This document shows positions 6,707 through 9,584 of a DNA stretch of 9,584 nucleotides, piece after piece. Positions within the stretch are counted from its first letter, which is position 1. Every line of letters begins with the position of its first letter. Origin of the DNA: Anaerolineaceae bacterium UBA5838 (lineage in GTDB: Bacteria > Chloroflexota > Anaerolineae > Anaerolineales > Anaerolineaceae). Under the pieces are notes generated by a model. The model was not told the DNA's origin. It saw nothing but the letters and a program-made list of their open reading frames with translations, and ran no database searches. Position numbers and translations under genes: made by a program. The stretch spans positions 1 to 9,584 of the forward strand of contig DJGU01000016.1 of NCBI GenBank assembly GCA_002432795.1, written 5' to 3'.

Positions 6707-7756
6707 TTATTCTCTTGTCAAATTGCGTTCCATACGCCGTAAAAGTAAAAAATTAATGACAGCTACAACAACCATCATCACCAACAAAACCAAGTAGCCG
6801 ATTCTCCAATTTTCCTGCCCCACCATCATTGTGTATTCCGACATACCACCGATGCCTGAGATGAGTGTTAGGGGCATGAAGATGCTGCTGATCAGCGTCA
6901 GGCGTCGCATGATAGCATTCGTGCGGTTTGAGGTCTCAGCCATTCGATTGCTGGCCAGCGAAAGGTGTATCTCCATCAGGCTTGTCACCTGATCCCGTGC
7001 AGTTTCGGAAATTTCGTAATAGCGCGAGAGATGGTCGTATACATCCCGGAAGAAAACCAGGGATTTTTCGGAGATGAAAGGGCTGTCCTGGCGTATCAGT
7101 TTGCTGAGCACTTCCCGTTCGTAGAAAACAGATTTTCGGATCGTATTCAAGTCGCGCCGGGAGTCCAACAGCCGTGAAAGGTCGTAGTCTGGTGAGCCTT
7201 GCAGGATCTCATCCTCATCCTTGTCCAACTTGGTTTCGATTCGGTCGACAGCTAAAAATTTTCGATCAACAACGGTATCAATCAGCAGGTGGAGCAGGAA
7301 TGAAGGACCATTTCTGACTTTTTGACTTTCCCGCTCAATCAAGCGCTCCATGCCTTGTAATAATGGTTGATTTTGACTATCAGAATGCGATATGCTGATG
7401 ACGAAATATTTTCCGATTGCCAGGTCAAGTTCATGTGCCAGCAATTCATCAGAAGAGCTCTCAAAGACGTTAAACACCAGGAAGGAGTAGTTTGGGTATA
7501 AGTCAAGCTTGGGCAGTTGCTCTTCGTTGAGGCTGTCCTCGATGCTCAGAGGGTGAAGGTTGAGTTCGGTGATCAAAGGTTCGAGATCCTCTATCTTTGG
7601 GTCGCAGTAATCAAGCCACATATACCCCCCATCCTGCACTGCATTGATTGCATCATGAATGGAAGAAACAAGCGAAAGCTCTCCAGCCGAATCAATAAAG
7701 AAGAAGCGCGAATAGGGTTCTTTGGGGGTGATGGATTGTTGGATAAGTTCAGTCAT
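6707..7756 (-). CDS. corA: CorA-family divalent cation transporter with a GMS signature
   Basis: Predicted inner-membrane Mg2+/Co2+ channel subunit of 349 residues. The first ~280 residues form the cytosolic alpha/beta and long-helix funnel (PKLDLYPNYSFLVF, FVISISHSDS, and RDVYDHLSRYYEISETARD before the stalk helix). Two membrane helices follow at about 285-303 and 319-339, with a basic C-terminus. TM1 reads SSIFMPLTLISGIGGMSE, so the family GMN selectivity loop is Gly304-Met305-Ser306 and the adjacent acidic MPE loop is replaced by YTMMVGQENW. The GMN Asn contacts hydrated Mg2+ in studied CorA proteins, so transport or ion preference may differ. I place the start at the ATG at 7754-7756 with AAGGA just upstream. 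The same frame runs further upstream, but only inside the glycosyltransferase gene. It overlaps that gene by 8 bases, suggesting coupled translation. No clear terminator was seen after it. Confidence 0.85.
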   Translation of the reverse strand: MTELIQQSITPKEPYSRFFFIDSAGELSLVSSIHDAINAVQDGGYMWLDYCDPKIEDLEPLITELNLHPLSIEDSLNEEQLPKLDLYPNYSFLVFNVFESSSDELLAHELDLAIGKYFVISISHSDSQNQPLLQGMERLIERESQKVRNGPSFLLHLLIDTVVDRKFLAVDRIETKLDKDEDEILQGSPDYDLSRLLDSRRDLNTIRKSVFYEREVLSKLIRQDSPFISEKSLVFFRDVYDHLSRYYEISETARDQVTSLMEIHLSLASNRMAETSNRTNAIMRRLTLISSIFMPLTLISGIGGMSEYTMMVGQENWRIGYLVLLVMMVVVAVINFLLLRRMERNLTRE

Positions 7757-8759
7757 TTTGATCCTTTGTAGAAGGGTTGATCGTAAGAATTTTGACCAAG
7801 GGAGAGAAAGGGTTCCAATCCAGTAATTTAGCAAATTGTAACGGCGTGATCTTGCGTTGAGCTTGGATGGCACGGCGTTTTTTGAGCATCGCTGAAAGTC
7901 CCCGCAGAGCGTCTCTCTTACCTCTGAAGAGGGCTTTTCCGGAAGGCAAAAAAATTCCCGTGAAAAGATAGAGCAGATTGAAGAAGATATGGACAGGTAA
8001 TAACAAGTAAAACAGGAAGCCTGGCATGTTTTTTACAAATGCCCAGATCAGGTTGCGCTGCCCGTAATAGGTGGCAAAGTCGCTGCGGTAGCCGGTGCTG
8101 CCAGAGCCGATATGCCTGACAGTGGCTTCCGGCAGGTAGAGAAAAGGATGTCCAGCCAGCTGCAGGCGCATATCAAGGTCGAGGTCTTCCATGTAAGCAA
8201 AGAAATCCTCATCAAACCCCCCTGCTTGCTCGAAGGCCGTCCGAGGGTACGCTGAGGCTGCCGCGCAGGCACTCATCACAAGGCGGGGACTGGTTGCGCT
8301 TTTGGCAGTAGGCTGGCTGTGGTTTTTGCGCCATGCCAAACCGCTGGCGTGGTAAACATTCCATTCGCCGTCCAGCAAGGCGGGATGGTCTGCTTGCAGG
8401 AGGCGCGAGGCAAAACAGTGCCCGGGGTGGGTCTGCGCGGCCTGATGGAGGATTTCAAGCCAATTGGGCTCGGGGAAAGCATCACTGTTCAAAAGCACCA
8501 GGTATTCCCCGGCAGCTGACCTGGCAGCCAGGTTGTTTCCGCCAGCAAAGCCAAGATTGATATCAGAATGAATTTGCTTTAATGTAAGATCTCTGAAATT
8601 TGCCAAAACCTCGGGGTCAGGCGGCTGGCTGGCGCCGTTATTGAGCAGAATCACTTCAAAATCCTTAAAAGTTTGCTCCAGCAGGGACTGCAAACAGCTT
8701 TGCAGGTATTGTTCACTCCGCCAGAACAAGATCAGGATCGAGAAGAAGGGTTTGCTCAT
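7749..8759 (-). CDS. Family 2 glycosyltransferase (rhamnosyltransferase-like)
   Basis: Protein of 336 residues with a GT-A, GT2 fold, cytosolic with a membrane-associated C-terminus. The N-terminus FSILILFWRSEQYLQSCLQSLLEQT is the usual nucleotide-binding start. NLGFAGGNN (68-76) and LLNSDA (89-94) are the GT2 donor-site motifs, with NSDA holding the metal-binding DXD-like position. GGFDEDFFAYMEDLDLDMRLQLAG (180-203) contains the ED acceptor/base region. Hydrophobic residues 246-272 would anchor the protein to the membrane, and the basic tail lies beyond. This pattern fits enzymes that add rhamnose or similar sugars to cell-surface polysaccharide or glycolipid, but the sugar cannot be read from sequence. 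The ATG at 8757-8759 has only a weak purine-rich site upstream. It is the first gene of a two-gene operon with corA. Confidence 0.87.
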   Translation of the reverse strand: MSKPFFSILILFWRSEQYLQSCLQSLLEQTFKDFEVILLNNGASQPPDPEVLANFRDLTLKQIHSDINLGFAGGNNLAARSAAGEYLVLLNSDAFPEPNWLEILHQAAQTHPGHCFASRLLQADHPALLDGEWNVYHASGLAWRKNHSQPTAKSATSPRLVMSACAAASAYPRTAFEQAGGFDEDFFAYMEDLDLDMRLQLAGHPFLYLPEATVRHIGSGSTGYRSDFATYYGQRNLIWAFVKNMPGFLFYLLLPVHIFFNLLYLFTGIFLPSGKALFRGKRDALRGLSAMLKKRRAIQAQRKITPLQFAKLLDWNPFSPLVKILTINPSTKDQND

Positions 8760-8782
8760 CAGTATTTTCTCTGTTTACCCAT

Positions 8783-8809
8783 ATTATAGTTTAGGTGAGG
8801 TATATGCAA
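8783..8809 (-). promoter_or_regulatory. Candidate promoter for the glycosyltransferase-corA operon
   Basis: On the minus strand, TATAAT at 8783-8788 is preceded by TTGCAT at 8804-8809, with a short 15-base spacer (CTTGCA would give 16). The -10 lies 24 bases before the ATG at 8759. The short spacer lowers confidence. Its -35 is only 4 bases from the -35 of the divergent rhodanese promoter. Confidence 0.5.
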
Positions 8810-8813
8810 GCGT

Positions 8814-8843
8814 TTGAAATTGGGGTTGAAGGGTCTGTATAAT
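8814..8843 (+). promoter_or_regulatory. Promoter of the rhodanese gene
   Basis: TTGAAA (8814-8819), an 18-base spacer and TATAAT (8838-8843) make a near-consensus sigma-70 promoter. Transcription would begin near 8850, followed by AGGA at 8862-8865 and the ATG at 8875. Confidence 0.72.
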
Positions 8844-8874
8844 TCCGCCTACGAAACTGATAGGAAAAAAGCAT

Positions 8875-8991
8875 ATGGCAAAATCGAATAAATCAAAGCA
8901 TAAATCGGCAACTGGCACGGCCTCCAAACCAAAGAGTAAAGCCGCAAATAAACCAAAACAAGCATTGCCTATGTAGGGTTGGATTCTAATT
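8875..8991 (+). pseudogene. N-terminal anchor of the rhodanese gene, cut off by an in-frame TAG
   Basis: From the ATG at 8875, which has AGGA 9 bases upstream, the frame encodes 33 residues rich in Lys, Ser and Ala (MAKSNKSKHK onward, no membrane segment), then TAG at 8974-8976. It continues without shift as GWILIVAGVIAGG into the rhodanese ORF that starts with GTG at 8992. The distance from 8875 to 8992 is exactly 39 codons. Residues on both sides of the TAG thus look like one protein: a basic cytosolic tail plus a membrane helix. The TAG most simply arose from TGG (Trp), giving M-W-G-W-I-L. It may be a real nonsense mutation, a readthrough site or a sequencing error. Confidence 0.7.
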
Positions 8992-9378
8992 GTGGCAGGA
9001 GTAATTGCTGGAGGTTTCCTCATCATTCAAAACATAGGGGAGGGTCAGCCCGTCGTAAACAACCTGATGCAAGAGATCAGCGTTGCCGAAGCAGCTCAAC
9101 TTGATCCAGAAGGCTGGTTTTTCCTGGATGTGCGCGAGCCAAGCGAATGGTCAGAGGCCCATATCCCCTATGCCACGCTGATCCCACTGGGAGAGCTGAC
9201 AGTCAGGCTGTCTGAAATTCCAAAAGACCAGAACATCGTTGTTGTATGTCGATCTGGCAATCGCAGTGCTGTGGGGCGCGACTTACTCTTGAATTCCGGG
9301 TTTACCAATGTGACCAGCATGGCTGGTGGCATGAACGCCTGGCAAGCCCAGGGGCACCCGGTGGTGACAGGGCCTTAA
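8992..9378 (+). CDS. Rhodanese-like domain protein (sulfurtransferase), probably membrane-anchored originally
   Basis: From the GTG at 8992 the product has 128 residues: a short hydrophobic stretch (residues 2-13), a linker, and a single rhodanese domain. Family landmarks are FFLDVREPSEWSEAHIPYA (43-61), the active-site loop VVVCRSGNRSAVG (83-95) with catalytic Cys86 (codon 9247-9249), and MAGGMNAWQAQGHPV (110-124). The six-residue CRSGNR loop is the size typical of sulfur-transferring rhodaneses, which form a cysteine persulfide. The GTG has no good Shine-Dalgarno and cuts the membrane helix in half, so the true start is probably the ATG at 8875, from which an in-frame TAG separates it. If the TAG is not suppressed, the protein would depend on weak internal initiation and could lose its anchor. 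The domain assignment is firm. The start and the expression state are not. Confidence 0.75.
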   Translation: MAGVIAGGFLIIQNIGEGQPVVNNLMQEISVAEAAQLDPEGWFFLDVREPSEWSEAHIPYATLIPLGELTVRLSEIPKDQNIVVVCRSGNRSAVGRDLLLNSGFTNVTSMAGGMNAWQAQGHPVVTGP

Positions 9379-9584
9379 CAGCGATATTTTATCAACAACT
9401 GAGTTTCGGAAGAGATCAAGTATTCCTTAATGACTTCTATGCTCAACTGCGATCTCAATAGTTAGTGTTCATGCGGCAAGAATTCCAGTACCCCCACAAC
9501 TGAAAAACCTCACACTCGCAGCCTTGCCTCGCCTATCGATTGGCATGCCTTCCCCTTTCCTCCTGAGTTTCTCATTTTTCGATA
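9379..9584. other. Non-coding tail of the window, nothing assigned
   Basis: 206 bases after the rhodanese stop with no supported gene, hairpin terminator or RNA. A minus-strand 25-codon frame (9469-9546) has purine-rich bases upstream but no recognisable product and is not called. Confidence 0.5.

Noticed and set aside
7757..7873. 39-codon N-terminal extension of CorA
   Set aside because: It lies wholly inside the glycosyltransferase gene in another frame. The ATG at 7756 has its own Shine-Dalgarno.
9469..9546. Minus-strand 25-codon frame starting at 9546 behind AGGAGG
   Set aside because: Too short, no recognisable product, and the purine-rich run is broad rather than well spaced. No neighbour supports it.

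Overview
The window carries eight protein-coding loci and looks like a chromosomal segment from a bacterium of the Chloroflexota, most likely an Anaerolineae member. That placement is inference. It rests on the tandem thymidylate-kinase-like pair next to a CHAD gene, a CorA with a GMS motif, and a secreted protein ending in a short hydrophobic FIPIIIK tail, a kind of ending I associate with exported Chloroflexota proteins. No marker gene settles it.

Layout. Bases 73-2976 (minus) encode a 967-residue exported protein: a signal peptide, seven TolB/WD40-like repeats of about 58 residues, a segment with a papain-like Cys-His-Asp/Asn signature, and a C-terminal domain with an EF-hand-like loop. 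Bases 3159-3882 hold what looks like an insertion-sequence remnant: an N-terminal piece of an IS1380/DDE-type transposase between two near-identical palindromes. This left part is AT-rich (one 60-base sample, 361-420, is 32% G+C). The rest is richer (5881-5940 is 57%).

Bases 4125-6667 (plus) hold two P-loop kinases of the thymidylate kinase fold, joined by an ATGA stop/start overlap, then a strong intrinsic terminator, then a CHAD-domain gene whose ribosome binding site begins directly after the terminator T-tract. CHAD domains bind polyphosphate, so this set may act in phosphate or nucleotide metabolism, but that is inference. The second kinase has Arg in place of the Walker A Lys.

Bases 6707-8759 (minus) form a two-gene operon: a family 2 glycosyltransferase followed by an overlapping CorA-like metal channel gene that has GMS instead of GMN. 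A back-to-back promoter region (8783-8843) separates it from a rhodanese-domain gene on the plus strand. The rhodanese gene has a good promoter, Shine-Dalgarno and ATG at 8875, but an in-frame TAG at 8974-8976 cuts its N-terminal membrane anchor from the rhodanese domain. The last 206 bases hold nothing I can assign.

The points most worth a second look are the amber codon in the rhodanese gene, the kinase pair with one altered Walker A motif beside CHAD, the propeller-plus-cysteine-peptidase architecture, and the paired palindromes around the transposase fragment.
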